From JAWLFY01 sp964462125 (GTDB lineage Bacteria; Planctomycetota; Planctomycetia; Pirellulales; Pirellulaceae): 24,059 bases of DNA. The notes below the pieces were generated by a model. The model saw only the letters and a program-made list of their open reading frames with translations, was not told where the DNA came from and ran no database searches. Each line of letters begins with the position of its first letter. The first letter of the stretch is position 1. The stretch lies in assembly GCA_964462125.1 (NCBI GenBank), contig CAYWXT010000063.1:1-24059 (forward strand), given 5' to 3'. Positions 16,101 to 23,964 of this stretch are shown one piece after another. The translations under genes were made by a program, and so were the position numbers.

Positions 16101-17450
16101 GGAGCGATCGTACTCATATCCCTTCTCGGTTCGCATCCGCTCACTGGCGATGTAGCCGAGCACGTCGTTGGCGTACGCCGTGACCCACAGGTCGGGGTCG
16201 TCGAGGGTTTTCTTCAGCCGCAAGGCATAGTCGACGACGACCTCACCTCCGAGAAAGGTCATCGTCAGCTGGTCACCAAACTTCCAAGCCTGGATCGGGA
16301 CCGGATAGGTTGCCGGCAAACGCCCCTCTTGCTGGTAGGTTTTCAGCAACTGCTCGGCATGCCGCCGTGTTTGCGGTGACCGGTCCTCCAGCCGCTGCTG
16401 CAACTCTTCGGGGGTCGGCAGCTCAAACGAGAGGGCGGCGTAATCGAAGCGGGGATCGGCCGCCGCATCGATCGAACGCATCTCGCTGTCGATGACTCGC
16501 TTGATTTCCGCAGCCAACGCTTTCCCGTGCGCCTCGGCCATCTCCCGCTTCCCACGTGGCTCCGGGTTCGCGTCCGCCCCGCATCCGATCGTGCATAGGG
16601 CCACCGCATCGGGGAACTCGGATTCCAGTTCAATTGCCGCGTAGCCGGCCCAGTCCCCATTGATGCGGTAGTAGTCGCCACCGAGCGTGGTGCAGTGACA
16701 GGCATAGTTGAACACCACCCCCCGCAGCTTCCCACCTTCGCCCATGATTCGCAGCACGGGGACTGTGTGGTCGACCGGCCCGTCCGGCTGGACGCCGAAG
16801 CCCGACCAGATGCCGTCGGTCAGGACCCGCCGATTGGCCGCGAAGCTCGCCTCGCCGACCTGGTAGGCGAGCTCGGCTGGCTCAAGATCCGCCAGCGCCC
16901 GGTCGACCGACTCCAGGATGCCCTCGCCCAGCTGCCCTCGGTAACGCCTTCCCGCAGCGATCTCCTCGTCGCTCATCGGGTTGGTGAAGATGTTCGACAA
17001 CTCGCTGACCAGATCGGGGCCGGTGTGCGTATGCGTGTTGCAAAAGACGACCTCTTCCCGACGCAGTCCGTGCTGTTGCTCGAGCGTTTCCGCCAGTTCC
17101 CGTGTCATCGAGCCTGGCAGCCCAATGGAATCGACCGACAGCAGGACCAACGTGCGAGCTTCCTCCTGCTCCGATGCGTCGGAACGGGGCTGCAGCGCCA
17201 GGCAGCGGACCAGCAGCGGCATGTCGACACCCTCGCTCGGCCGGTCGCGGCTGCCGTAGCCTGCCATCCGTACCGGCTCGGTCGGGGTCACGTCGACTTT
17301 CGAAAACCCGGCCTGCCACGACGTCGCGGTGTTCTCTTGGCCCCAGAGCGTTCCAGCAAGCAGCAACCAGCCAGCGGCCAACATCGCCGCGGCGTCGGTG
17401 ATCCGACACCGCCCTCGGGGGACGAATGCAGAAAAACGGTTCACGGTCAT
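13152..17450 (-). CDS. Fusion: ceramidase-like domain, PVC-type membrane-bound dehydrogenase-like domain, HEAT repeats and cytochrome c
   Basis: The protein has 1432 residues. The ATG at 17450 has GGAG 9 bases upstream. A signal peptide ends near residue 38 (LLLAGTLWGQE). Residues about 45-330 match the neutral/alkaline non-lysosomal ceramidase fold: FSKVDVTP, CNTHTHTGPD (H140, H142), NYACHCTTLGG (H252), NGDWAGYAA and GCGADANP. In true ceramidases the last motif is GDVSPN with the serine nucleophile, but here that place is Asn, so amide hydrolysis is doubtful. From about 495 (GYEIELVAAEPLVTDPINLAF) begins the planctomycete/Verrucomicrobia dehydrogenase-like propeller, with Asp-rich loops such as DSNGDGTFD. 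Residues about 880-1250 are HEAT-like. The C-terminus is a haem c domain: CATCH at 1307-1311 and a candidate Met ligand in GMSLMPEGF. It would act in the periplasm and pass electrons through haem. The substrate is unknown. It is divergent from the DUF58 gene. Confidence 0.88.
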   Translation of the reverse strand: MTVNRFSAFVPRGRCRITDAAAMLAAGWLLLAGTLWGQENTATSWQAGFSKVDVTPTEPVRMAGYGSRDRPSEGVDMPLLVRCLALQPRSDASEQEEARTLVLLSVDSIGLPGSMTRELAETLEQQHGLRREEVVFCNTHTHTGPDLVSELSNIFTNPMSDEEIAAGRRYRGQLGEGILESVDRALADLEPAELAYQVGEASFAANRRVLTDGIWSGFGVQPDGPVDHTVPVLRIMGEGGKLRGVVFNYACHCTTLGGDYYRINGDWAGYAAIELESEFPDAVALCTIGCGADANPEPRGKREMAEAHGKALAAEIKRVIDSEMRSIDAAADPRFDYAALSFELPTPEELQQRLEDRSPQTRRHAEQLLKTYQQEGRLPATYPVPIQAWKFGDQLTMTFLGGEVVVDYALRLKKTLDDPDLWVTAYANDVLGYIASERMRTEKGYEYDRSGVFYGLPGPWASGTEDRLIGRVEDLVHGGGRSKPQSPDDALGSFQLTDGYEIELVAAEPLVTDPINLAFGEDGRLWVVEMGDYPEGEEGGRVRVLSDSNGDGTFDTAMTFLDGLSYPTGVQPWGDGVLISAAPDILFARDTDGDGRADVVTSLYRGFRLANPQHRINGFSYGLDHSLHLASGDTLEEITSTKTGEQVNASGHDVQIWPDDGSIAVTSGRTQFIRSRDDWGRWFGNNNSRPMYQFPIDDAYLRRNHAVSYSGNTQSLFDPPVAPRVYPVTEALERFNDLFAANRFTSACSSIVARSPHFDQDSRASVFICEPVHNLVHRSLLIPDGSTFRAERTPDEEQAEFLASRDPWFRPARAAIGPDGMLWVADMYREVIEHPEWIPEAWQQQLDLRAGEDRGRIYRVRPRGAESQPLVSLADRSGAELVDALRSPVGPLRDMAQRLILQRADPAAAEPLLELLSDSSGTAAAQAHALSILEVQGQLESEVLQRVLEEDHPGLLTVAIRTSEPRLDEDPELLGKLASLAAHPEPSVALQTALALGQSSSPAAGEALARIAARPDLDRWLAMAVTSSASDHAAAVAEALLAKAGNRQGALSDVALQLLADSLVTAQDSGEGISERVVEQLVNTLTKEELSIENRLRIAAGIAPTFQNAKALASVSERLFGPLRETAWKLAHDSTAAESSRSQALTLIGTGPALSDAEREALWSLLSPRTPPKIQRDAIDCLTRRSEPDVVDALAARWESLTKSVRDHGVQRVLSRQPLTERLLQLLESGDLRVRDLAPAARQQLLQGGSRSMKVRAARLVDSRGSAEKENIVRRYLESFGASADEAASVNGGTNVKLGKQLYEKHCATCHVAGDSNQAIGPSLENMTSRSDRYLVEAVLDPNRAVEAEYQSYLIHTDDKRILAGVIESEVGNSLTLAQADGKRVTIRRDRIEAMKSTGMSLMPEGFEENLAPHELEAIVRYVQQFTESSGR

Positions 17451-17745
17451 GCTCGGTATCTCCAGTGACGTTCTCGGGTGACCTTCTCAAGCCGGGCGAG
17501 CGTGCATTCTAAGCACGTCGGAGGCCTTACGCCCTTTTCGTGCTCGCACTTGTGCTCGAACTCGTAAATCCTAATCGACAGCGTCCCCGTCACGACGCCC
17601 TAGGTCCCAGCGTTGTCGCCCGGGGAGGGGTCGGCCACGAGGCGAGGTCGCCCCCGCTTGAATTCCCCTGTCGTTTCTGGGGTAATCTGGAGCCGTGCCG
17701 GTCACCCGCTCGCCACCAACCTTCCCGATCGGTTCGTTCACTGCC
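17451..17745. other. Divergent intergenic region between the fusion gene and the DUF58 gene
   Basis: About 295 bases (244 if the alternative GTG start at 17695 is used) must contain promoters for both directions. I saw a short repeated motif, tgctcg at about 17540 and again 12 bases on, but no convincing inverted repeat, -35/-10 pair or small gene. Confidence 0.5.
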
Positions 17746-19194
17746 ATGCCGCCGAATCTCACCGAAGCCGCGGAGTCCCAGTTTCGCGGGCTGACGCAGC
17801 TGCCTTGGCTGTTGCTGGCCTTGTTGGTGGTCCCGCTAGTGATCGCCGCTTGGCGGGCTCGGATCTACCCAGCCCCGGCGTGGGTTGCGCTGTTAACGGG
17901 ATCGCTGCTGTTGAGCCTGCTGACCGTCTTCGTCCCCGCGATGTTGTTGGCGGTGTTGTTCTTGGACGGCCTCATCGTGGCGGTGACGGTCGGCGACTTT
18001 TTCCTGACCTATCGCTTGACCAACCGCGGTATCACGGTTGTCCGCCAGATGCCCCGCAGCTGTTCGCTTGGTGTCCCGATCAGCTGCGAGTTGACCGTCG
18101 AGAATCGAACGGGGATGACGCTGGTCGGCGCCGTGAAAGACGACTTGCCGGAAACCTTCGAGTCGCGGCCGGTCGCGCACGACTTACGGCTCCCCAACCT
18201 CGGGCGCGTCACGGCCCGCCGCCAGTTGATCCCGCATCGCCGCGGCGCGTTCGTTCTGGAGTATGTCTATCTCCAGGTGGCCAGCCCACTGCGGCTTTGG
18301 TCCCGCCAGTTGCGGTTGCCTTGTGAAAGCCGGCTGAATGTTTATCCCGACATGAAGCAGCTCTCCAACTACGCGCTCCTCGCCCGTACGAATCGGCTCA
18401 GCTTGATCGGCGTGCGGCGGACCCGTCACGTCGGCCACGACAGCGACTTCGAGCGGTTGCGAGATTACTCCCGGGACGACAACTATCGCCACATCGATTG
18501 GCGCAGCACCGCTCGACGGCGGAAGTTGACCGTGCGGCAGTTCCAGAGCGACCAGAGTCAACGGGTGATGTTCCTGCTCGATTGTGGGCGGATGATGACC
18601 AACGAACGCGACGGCTACACGCTGCTTGACCACGCGCTCAACGCCACACTCATGATGGCGTACGTGGCGCTGCAACGGGGCGATTCCGTCGGGATGCTCT
18701 GCTTCTCGGACAAGATCCACGCCTACCTACCGCCGCGCGGCGGCGGGAGCCAAATGAACCGGTTGATCCAAGCCGGCTTTGATCAATTCCCGCGGCTGGT
18801 GGAGTCACGCTACGACCAAGCGTTTCTGTATCTGGCGGGCCGCTGCAAACGCCGCTCGCTGGTCGTCTTGACCACCAACGTGATCGACGAGGTCAACGCC
18901 GGGGCAGTCGTCGATTACCTGGGCAACCTCAGCGGCCGGCATTTGCCGCTGGGCGTGTTGCTTCGCGACCGCGAGATGTTCGATGCTGCGGACAATCCCG
19001 GCGACCCGCAAGCGAGCGGGGACCGGTTCCAGATGTACCGCGCCGCCGCCGCCGCCGACATCCTCCTCTGGCGCGATCAAGTCTTGAAAGATCTCCAACA
19101 CCGCGGCGTCCTGGTCGTCGATACCTTCCCCGACGAACTCACCGCACCCCTGGTCAATCAATACCTGGAAATCAAAGCCAAACACCTGCTTTGA
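17746..19194 (+). CDS. DUF58 / von Willebrand A-like membrane protein
   Basis: The protein has 482 residues from the ATG at 17746. A GTG at 17695 would add 17 residues; it has GGAG only two bases upstream, so I prefer the ATG. Two hydrophobic stretches near the N-terminus (LPWLLLALLVVPLVIAAW, then a second about residues 41-80) anchor it to the membrane. The DUF58 signature is clear: RDYSRDDNYRHIDWRSTAR near residue 240, followed by FLLDCGRMM, where the vWA metal site is degenerate (DxGxM rather than DxSxS). DUF58 proteins usually sit next to a MoxR-type AAA ATPase and vWA proteins and take part in chaperone-like assembly or metal insertion. No MoxR gene is visible upstream, and the second gap lies 11 bases after the stop, so partners could be missing there. 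Confidence 0.9.
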   Translation: MPPNLTEAAESQFRGLTQLPWLLLALLVVPLVIAAWRARIYPAPAWVALLTGSLLLSLLTVFVPAMLLAVLFLDGLIVAVTVGDFFLTYRLTNRGITVVRQMPRSCSLGVPISCELTVENRTGMTLVGAVKDDLPETFESRPVAHDLRLPNLGRVTARRQLIPHRRGAFVLEYVYLQVASPLRLWSRQLRLPCESRLNVYPDMKQLSNYALLARTNRLSLIGVRRTRHVGHDSDFERLRDYSRDDNYRHIDWRSTARRRKLTVRQFQSDQSQRVMFLLDCGRMMTNERDGYTLLDHALNATLMMAYVALQRGDSVGMLCFSDKIHAYLPPRGGGSQMNRLIQAGFDQFPRLVESRYDQAFLYLAGRCKRRSLVVLTTNVIDEVNAGAVVDYLGNLSGRHLPLGVLLRDREMFDAADNPGDPQASGDRFQMYRAAAAADILLWRDQVLKDLQHRGVLVVDTFPDELTAPLVNQYLEIKAKHLL

Positions 19195-19409
19195 AATCTC
19201 CCCGCNNNNNNNNNNNNNNNNNNNNNNNNNNNNNNNNNNNNNNNNNNNNNNNNNNNNNNNNNNNNNNNNNNNNNNNNNNNNNNNNNNNNNNNNNNNNNNN
19301 NNNNNTCTGCAGTAGAGAACGGCGACGTTGATGCCGCGGGGGCGTGAGGCATTGAGGTGAACAGCCGCGCTGGCGCCTGCAACGATGTTGCCAGCTCACT
19401 GGGCGAATT
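19195..19409. other. Second assembly gap and its flanks
   Basis: Exactly 100 N occupy 19206-19305. Unlike the first gap, the flanks share no visible overlap. In the 104 bases after the gap, one plus-strand frame reads SAVENGDVDAAGA then stops at 19347; it could be the 3' end of a gene lost in the gap, but it is too short to call. Nothing else is recognisable before the stop codon of the next minus-strand gene. Confidence 0.8.
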
Positions 19410-20315
19410 TCAGTTCACGGCGCCCGCTTCGATGACCTCGGGCGCTGCGTCTGAATTTGAAAAACGCACCTCGAACAAGGGCAAACCACTGGCCAGTGCC
19501 GAGAGGGTATGGCCGAGCTGTCGCTGCGCAAGCTCGCCCATGGCGACATGAAAGGCCTGGGGGTCGATCTCCGCGGAGGTGAGGGCGTCGATGCCCTGAG
19601 CCAACTCCCCGCGTAGGAAGGAGGCGGCTTGGGGATGGTTGACGAACATCTGCTTACCCCGTACCTGGGGCGTGATTGTGGGAATGGGGGTCTCCTTCGA
19701 GATGTCTCCTGGGACGACGATGTTCACCACCGCTCCCTCTTGATGATTGCCGTCCAAGACCACGTACTCGACCGGAGCGCCCGCCCAAAGAGCATGGAAG
19801 AAGGCCCGCATGAACGCCAACGTAAGCTCCGGGCGCACACCATAGTCATCGGGACGGGTGAGCATCAGCCTGAGATGACCGCAGCCGATGTGCTCAGGCT
19901 TGACGAGCTCCTCCAGGAGTCGCCCGCGCAGCTCCGACGGGGGCTGACGCAATAAGTTGCCCAGCCGGTGGGCCTCGGTGGGTGCGGGCTCAGCTCGGTC
20001 GAGTAGCTCGCCGGGCAGATGGGCCAGGGCGTGGGTGTCCCCGTGCATATAAAAGCGACCGAAGGACCCAAGGTAGGCCTCGAAAAAGGGGAGGACGTGG
20101 TCGGCATCAAACAGCTCGCCAGTGACCTGTTCCAGGGAGGCGAGGGAGAGCAGAAACTCCCCCGCATTACCACCGGGGGTACCGATAATGCCTGAATCTC
20201 CCCGCCCGTCGACACAGGATTCCATGGCGTCGGCAAGCAGATCCTTGGCCATAACCCACTCGATCTTGTCATCCTCGGCGATGTGCTGGCGGATATCATC
20301 GGCGCTCAATGGCAC
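19410..20315 (-). CDS. Unrecognised protein with beta-carbonic-anhydrase-like CxDxR and HxxCG motifs
   Basis: The protein has 301 residues. I chose GTG at 20315 because AGGAG lies 8 bases upstream; the longer open frame to 20372 has no ribosome site. No signal peptide or membrane segment is seen, so it is probably cytoplasmic. I do not recognise the family. Two motifs stand out: CVDGR (Cys34, Asp36, Arg38) and HIGCGH (His142, Cys145). In beta-class carbonic anhydrases zinc is held by Cys of CxDxR and by His and Cys of HxxCG. After CVDGR comes GTPGGNAGEFLLSLA, loosely like the 'RNAGN' segment of that family. Against it, the Cys-to-His spacing here is 108 residues, about twice the usual, with HGDTHALAH (from residue 91) inside the extra stretch, and overall similarity is not evident to me. 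It follows ccoS in the same direction after 153 bases and may be separately expressed. Confidence 0.6.
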   Translation of the reverse strand: MPLSADDIRQHIAEDDKIEWVMAKDLLADAMESCVDGRGDSGIIGTPGGNAGEFLLSLASLEQVTGELFDADHVLPFFEAYLGSFGRFYMHGDTHALAHLPGELLDRAEPAPTEAHRLGNLLRQPPSELRGRLLEELVKPEHIGCGHLRLMLTRPDDYGVRPELTLAFMRAFFHALWAGAPVEYVVLDGNHQEGAVVNIVVPGDISKETPIPTITPQVRGKQMFVNHPQAASFLRGELAQGIDALTSAEIDPQAFHVAMGELAQRQLGHTLSALASGLPLFEVRFSNSDAAPEVIEAGAVN

Positions 20316-20468
20316 GGTCTCATCTCCTTGTCGTGGGCCGAAAAACCATCCATGCGAGAATTCCGGGGGCAATCACGATTGCGCTTCTTCCAGCATGGGT
20401 TCCGTGCGATGAGTTTCGCGTTCAAGGAGGGATCTGACAAGTCTCTCTCGAGTCGATTCCGGTCGCCC

Positions 20469-20621
20469 CTAACGCTTCTCCTCCTCATCGTCGATCAGCA
20501 TTCGCAGCGGTGGGGATTCCAGGTCGTCGAATTGGCCCCGCTTGATGCAGACCACGCAGGCAACCGCGGCCGCGGCTCCCATCAATATGGCGATCGGCAG
20601 GGCGACGTACAGGACACTCAC
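20469..20621 (-). CDS. ccoS: CcoS, cbb3-type cytochrome oxidase assembly protein
   Basis: This small 50-residue protein starts at GTG 20621. It has one N-terminal membrane segment (SVLYVALPIAILMGAAAA, residues 2-19 and a few beyond), then KRGQFDDLESPP and an acidic tail (LIDDEEEKR). The GQFDDLE element directly after the membrane helix is the hallmark of CcoS/FixS, which is needed to insert haem and copper cofactors into cbb3 oxidase. The start lies 3 bases after the ccoI stop codon (20625-20627), so the two are almost certainly translated from one message. GGA about 10 bases upstream may be the ribosome site. Length is normal for the family. Confidence 0.93.
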   Translation of the reverse strand: MSVLYVALPIAILMGAAAAVACVVCIKRGQFDDLESPPLRMLIDDEEEKR

Positions 20622-20624
20622 ACG

Positions 20625-23075
20625 TCAATCCAACGTTTTCGAGACCAGGACCGATGACAACACGGTTAGAGAGCTGATCGGCATCAACACCGCTGCGACC
20701 AGCGGATGGATCAAGCCAGTCATGGCAAGCAACACTGCGACCACATTGTAACTCAGCGACAAACCAAAATTGCGGCGGATCGTCCGCACCGTGCGGCGCG
20801 ATGCATCGACCAGGTCCAGCACCGCGGGCAGGCCTCCCGATTGTAGGTAAATCGGAGCTGCTTCCAGGCTCGCTGCTGCCCCGCCGCGGATCGCGACGCC
20901 GACATCGGCGGCGGCGAGCGCCGCGGCGTCATTGATTCCGTCGCCGATCATCAACACGCTTCCCCCGTGACGCTTGGAATTGTGGATCCGGGCGAGTTTC
21001 TCCTCGGGATCCATTCCGCCGATCGCCATGCGGCCATCGATTCCGAGTGATTCTGCGACCCGCCGGACCGCAGCGGGATGGTCGCCGGAGAGGATACCGA
21101 CGTCCCAGCCCCGCCGGCGAAGCGCGGTCACCGTCTCGGAGGCGCCGGGGCGAAGTTGGTCCCCCAACGCCCCGACGGCAGCGACCTGCCCGTCGACCGC
21201 AACCAGGACTGGACTGGAACCCGATACGATCACGCGATCGATCTGCTCTTGAACTTCCCGACCGACGGCCACCCCTGCCGATTCAAGCAAGCCGCGGTTC
21301 CCGACCAACACGCGGTGCCCGGCGACCGATCCCTCCGCTCCCGTGCCGGTCCGTTGCCGCCGGCATTCCGCTTCGGGGATTTCCAGTCCCCGCGCGTCGG
21401 CAGCTTGACCGATCGCATCGGCGACCGGATGAGTGATGGATTGCTCGACCGCCGCGGCGAGACCAAGAGCCTGCTCCTCGCCCCACCAGTCCAAAAGGTG
21501 CAGGCGACCAGCGGTCAACGTTCCCGTTTTGTCGAACCACACCGTCCCGGTCTTGGCAAGTCGTTCCAGCACGTCGCCGCCGCGGACCAGCAATTGGCGG
21601 CGGGCCAATCGGCCGATGGCGACCGCCAGCGAGAGTGGCGTCGCCAACGCGAGGGCACAGGGACAGGCCACGATCAACAAAGCCACCGCGTTCTCGATCC
21701 CGCCGATCGGGTCGCTCGGCCACCAGGCAGCAACTGTGACCGCGGCAAGCACGATCACGGTGATGACAAACCAGCCCCCGATCGCATCGGCGAGCTGCAC
21801 GATGGGAGCTCGATTTGCCGCCGCGTCTTCGATCAAAGCGGTGATCCGACCAACGCGACTCTCGCGCCCGGCCGCCGTGACCCGCAGGTCAAGCGATGCC
21901 TCCAGATTGGCCGCACCCGCTTCCACTCCATCGCCCGGCCCAACCTCCACCGGCCGGCTCTCCCCGGTCACCAAGGAACGGTCGATCGATGATTGCCCGG
22001 AAACGACCTCGCCGTCGGCGGAAACGGTTTCACCAGCAGCCACGCGAACCGTCTCGCCGGCAATCAATCGGTCGGCCGGGACGCGTTGGCGACCGCCGCC
22101 CGGATCGATGCGGGTTGCCAACCGCGGGGTCAGCCGCATCAGCAGTGAAACCGAGTCAGCCGCTCGCCGCTGTTGTCGAAATTGGACCCAGCGCCCGATC
22201 AGCAACAAGAAGACGAGCGTTGCGACGGAATCGAAATAGACCTCCCCCCGGCCCGCGACCACCGCCGCCAGCCCCGCCGCGGCACCGGCGCTGATTCCCA
22301 GCGCGACCGGTAAATCCATGTGCGGAGTCCTGGTCCGCAGCGACGCCAGAGCACCGCGGAAAAAGGTCCGCCCCGGAACGGCAACCGCGACCAGGCCGAG
22401 CAGTACCCCGGCCCAACGCAACGCCGCTTCATGCTCCGCCGCGATTCCACTGAACGCGCCCGCATACAGCGCGATCGCAAGCCACATCGCGTTGACGGCA
22501 CAAAATCCAGCGATGGCGATGTCGACCAACAGGGTGCGGTTTTCCGCCGCCTGCCGCCGTTGTTGATCGTCCTGCACCAACGGCGTCAATCGATAGCCAA
22601 GTCGGGCCAGATCCTTCGCGATCCGGCTGAGTTTCGTTTCGCTTGGGCGAAAGAGAATGTCGACGGTGTGATCGTTGAGCCGTACACGGGCGCCCTGGAA
22701 CCCCGCATGCCGCTGGGCCGAACGTTCGATCAGCCAGGCGCAGGCACCGCAATGGAGACCGCTGACGGCCAGCCGACTGCGGAACAGATCGTCACCGCAG
22801 GCGTGCGGCGCGCTGAGCCCCAACGCCGCCGGATCGTCGAGCTCGTCGAACCCGCTGAGTATCTCCACCGGCTGTGCCGAGAGTTCACCACCGGCCCGGT
22901 CGCGCAACGCGTAATAATCTTCGAGCCCCCAGCCATGAATCAGGTGATACGCTCCCCGGCATCCCTCACAGCAAAAAGCCGGCTCGCCCTCGGCGCCCGG
23001 CGGCGGCGAGGCCAACCCGCAATGGGCACAGGCAACCGGGGCTGCCGGTGACGCGGTGGTGCTGTCAATCGCCAC
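20625..23075 (-). CDS. ccoI: CcoI, copper-transporting P-type ATPase for cbb3 oxidase assembly
   Basis: The protein has 816 residues from GTG 23075, which overlaps the upstream gene's stop by 11 bases (translational coupling). A longer frame to 23171 exists, but it would overlap that gene by about 107 bases. In order: an N-terminal Cys cluster CAHCG (16-19) and CCEGC (35-39), the metal-binding module typical of CcoI/FixI; a heavy-metal-associated domain with GLHCGACAW (Cys109, Cys112); TGES (370-373); CPC (471-473) in membrane segment 6, marking a Cu(I)/IB-type pump; DKTGT with phosphorylated Asp515; SITHP; and GDGIND (711-716). It exports copper from the cytoplasm for delivery to the binuclear centre of the oxidase. 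All catalytic residues are present. Followed directly by ccoS. Confidence 0.95.
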   Translation of the reverse strand: MAIDSTTASPAAPVACAHCGLASPPPGAEGEPAFCCEGCRGAYHLIHGWGLEDYYALRDRAGGELSAQPVEILSGFDELDDPAALGLSAPHACGDDLFRSRLAVSGLHCGACAWLIERSAQRHAGFQGARVRLNDHTVDILFRPSETKLSRIAKDLARLGYRLTPLVQDDQQRRQAAENRTLLVDIAIAGFCAVNAMWLAIALYAGAFSGIAAEHEAALRWAGVLLGLVAVAVPGRTFFRGALASLRTRTPHMDLPVALGISAGAAAGLAAVVAGRGEVYFDSVATLVFLLLIGRWVQFRQQRRAADSVSLLMRLTPRLATRIDPGGGRQRVPADRLIAGETVRVAAGETVSADGEVVSGQSSIDRSLVTGESRPVEVGPGDGVEAGAANLEASLDLRVTAAGRESRVGRITALIEDAAANRAPIVQLADAIGGWFVITVIVLAAVTVAAWWPSDPIGGIENAVALLIVACPCALALATPLSLAVAIGRLARRQLLVRGGDVLERLAKTGTVWFDKTGTLTAGRLHLLDWWGEEQALGLAAAVEQSITHPVADAIGQAADARGLEIPEAECRRQRTGTGAEGSVAGHRVLVGNRGLLESAGVAVGREVQEQIDRVIVSGSSPVLVAVDGQVAAVGALGDQLRPGASETVTALRRRGWDVGILSGDHPAAVRRVAESLGIDGRMAIGGMDPEEKLARIHNSKRHGGSVLMIGDGINDAAALAAADVGVAIRGGAAASLEAAPIYLQSGGLPAVLDLVDASRRTVRTIRRNFGLSLSYNVVAVLLAMTGLIHPLVAAVLMPISSLTVLSSVLVSKTLD

Positions 23076-23946
23076 GGGAACAACACGGAAGGGGTTCGTC
23101 CGACAGGGCCCCAAGCGTACCGGCCGACTCCCCATGCAGCTCGCATTCCCCAGGCAGCTCGCATTCCGCATGGAGGGCCGACGCGCGATCGGACAGGATG
23201 GAAAGGTCGGCCGAGGCGCGACCGGTCGCTGTGTAGAGCCCGGTCACCAGCAGCAGCAAACTGCCGGCCAAGGGCAAGGCGGGGCGAATGACCGGGGCGA
23301 ATCGAAACGCCCCCAACATCAAGGACGTCAGCGCCGGAAGCGTTCCGATCCAGAACGCCACCATCACCGCCAATGCGGACGTGACCGCGCCGGTGCCCCC
23401 GGCGACGATCAAAAACAGATACAACCAGCCACAGGGGAGCAGTGTCGTCAGCCCGCCGGTCACGTAGGCGCGGACCACCGGCGGCAGACGATGGACGGCC
23501 GGTCGCAGTCCCGCCAGCCAACCGGCGATGCGCCCGCCGCTGGCGACCGGCGCCGCTGCTGACCGGGACCCTCCCGATCGGCCCTCTTGCGCGATCGATC
23601 TCGCCAAAGCACGCCGCTGTGACCACTGGACGAAACGCACGATCCCCAGCGTCATCATGGCGATCCCCGCCGCCCGGGCTGCGGTGGATTGAAGCCCGAG
23701 CACCGCACCGCCGCTGGAGAGCGCCGCACCGGCAATTCCCGCCAGGGCCCCACCGATCAAATAGGTGGTCCCACGCCCCAGGTGATACAGCGTGACACGG
23801 GTGGCGACGTCCCTGCGCGAGAGTTTTGATCCAGCACCACTGGCCCACAGCGCAAACGGGCCGCACATGCCGACGCAGTGCAGACTTCCCATCACACTGG
23901 CAACCAAAAGGATGGCCGCCTGGGCGGCTGCCTTGGAGGGTGGCAT
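23065..23946 (-). CDS. SafE/TauE-like membrane protein of the cbb3 cluster (HCxxMCGP motif)
   Basis: The protein has 293 residues. The ATG at 23946 has AAAAGG just upstream; a longer frame to 24030 has no support. It is strongly hydrophobic with about six membrane segments. The first carries GSLHCVGMCGP (His23, Cys24, Met27, Cys28), the metal-ligand-like motif of the 'sulfite exporter TauE/SafE' or DsbD_2-type family found in cbb3 oxidase gene clusters. A second conserved-looking element is GGLTTLLPCGWLYLFL. These proteins are thought to assist copper handling or cytochrome maturation, though the family name suggests anion export. The C-terminal about 35 residues are Cys/His-rich (HAECELPGECELHGE, then CC near the end), a possible soluble metal-binding tail. 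Its stop overlaps ccoI by 11 bases. Confidence 0.85.
   Translation of the reverse strand: MPPSKAAAQAAILLVASVMGSLHCVGMCGPFALWASGAGSKLSRRDVATRVTLYHLGRGTTYLIGGALAGIAGAALSSGGAVLGLQSTAARAAGIAMMTLGIVRFVQWSQRRALARSIAQEGRSGGSRSAAAPVASGGRIAGWLAGLRPAVHRLPPVVRAYVTGGLTTLLPCGWLYLFLIVAGGTGAVTSALAVMVAFWIGTLPALTSLMLGAFRFAPVIRPALPLAGSLLLLVTGLYTATGRASADLSILSDRASALHAECELPGECELHGESAGTLGALSDEPLPCCSRGD
23136..23167. repeat. 14-bp repeat, period 18, coding for ECEL twice
   Basis: gcagctcgcattcc occurs at 23136-23149 and 23154-23167. On the minus strand this makes two successive G/A-ECEL units in the C-terminal tail of the SafE-like protein, adding a second Cys. It suggests an in-frame local duplication. Confidence 0.8.
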
Positions 23947-23964
23947 GATGCCTTTTCTGTTGGG

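Noticed and set aside
20316..20372. Longer ATG start for the carbonic-anhydrase-like protein
   Set aside because: The 19 extra residues have no ribosome site, while the GTG at 20315 has AGGAG at ideal spacing.
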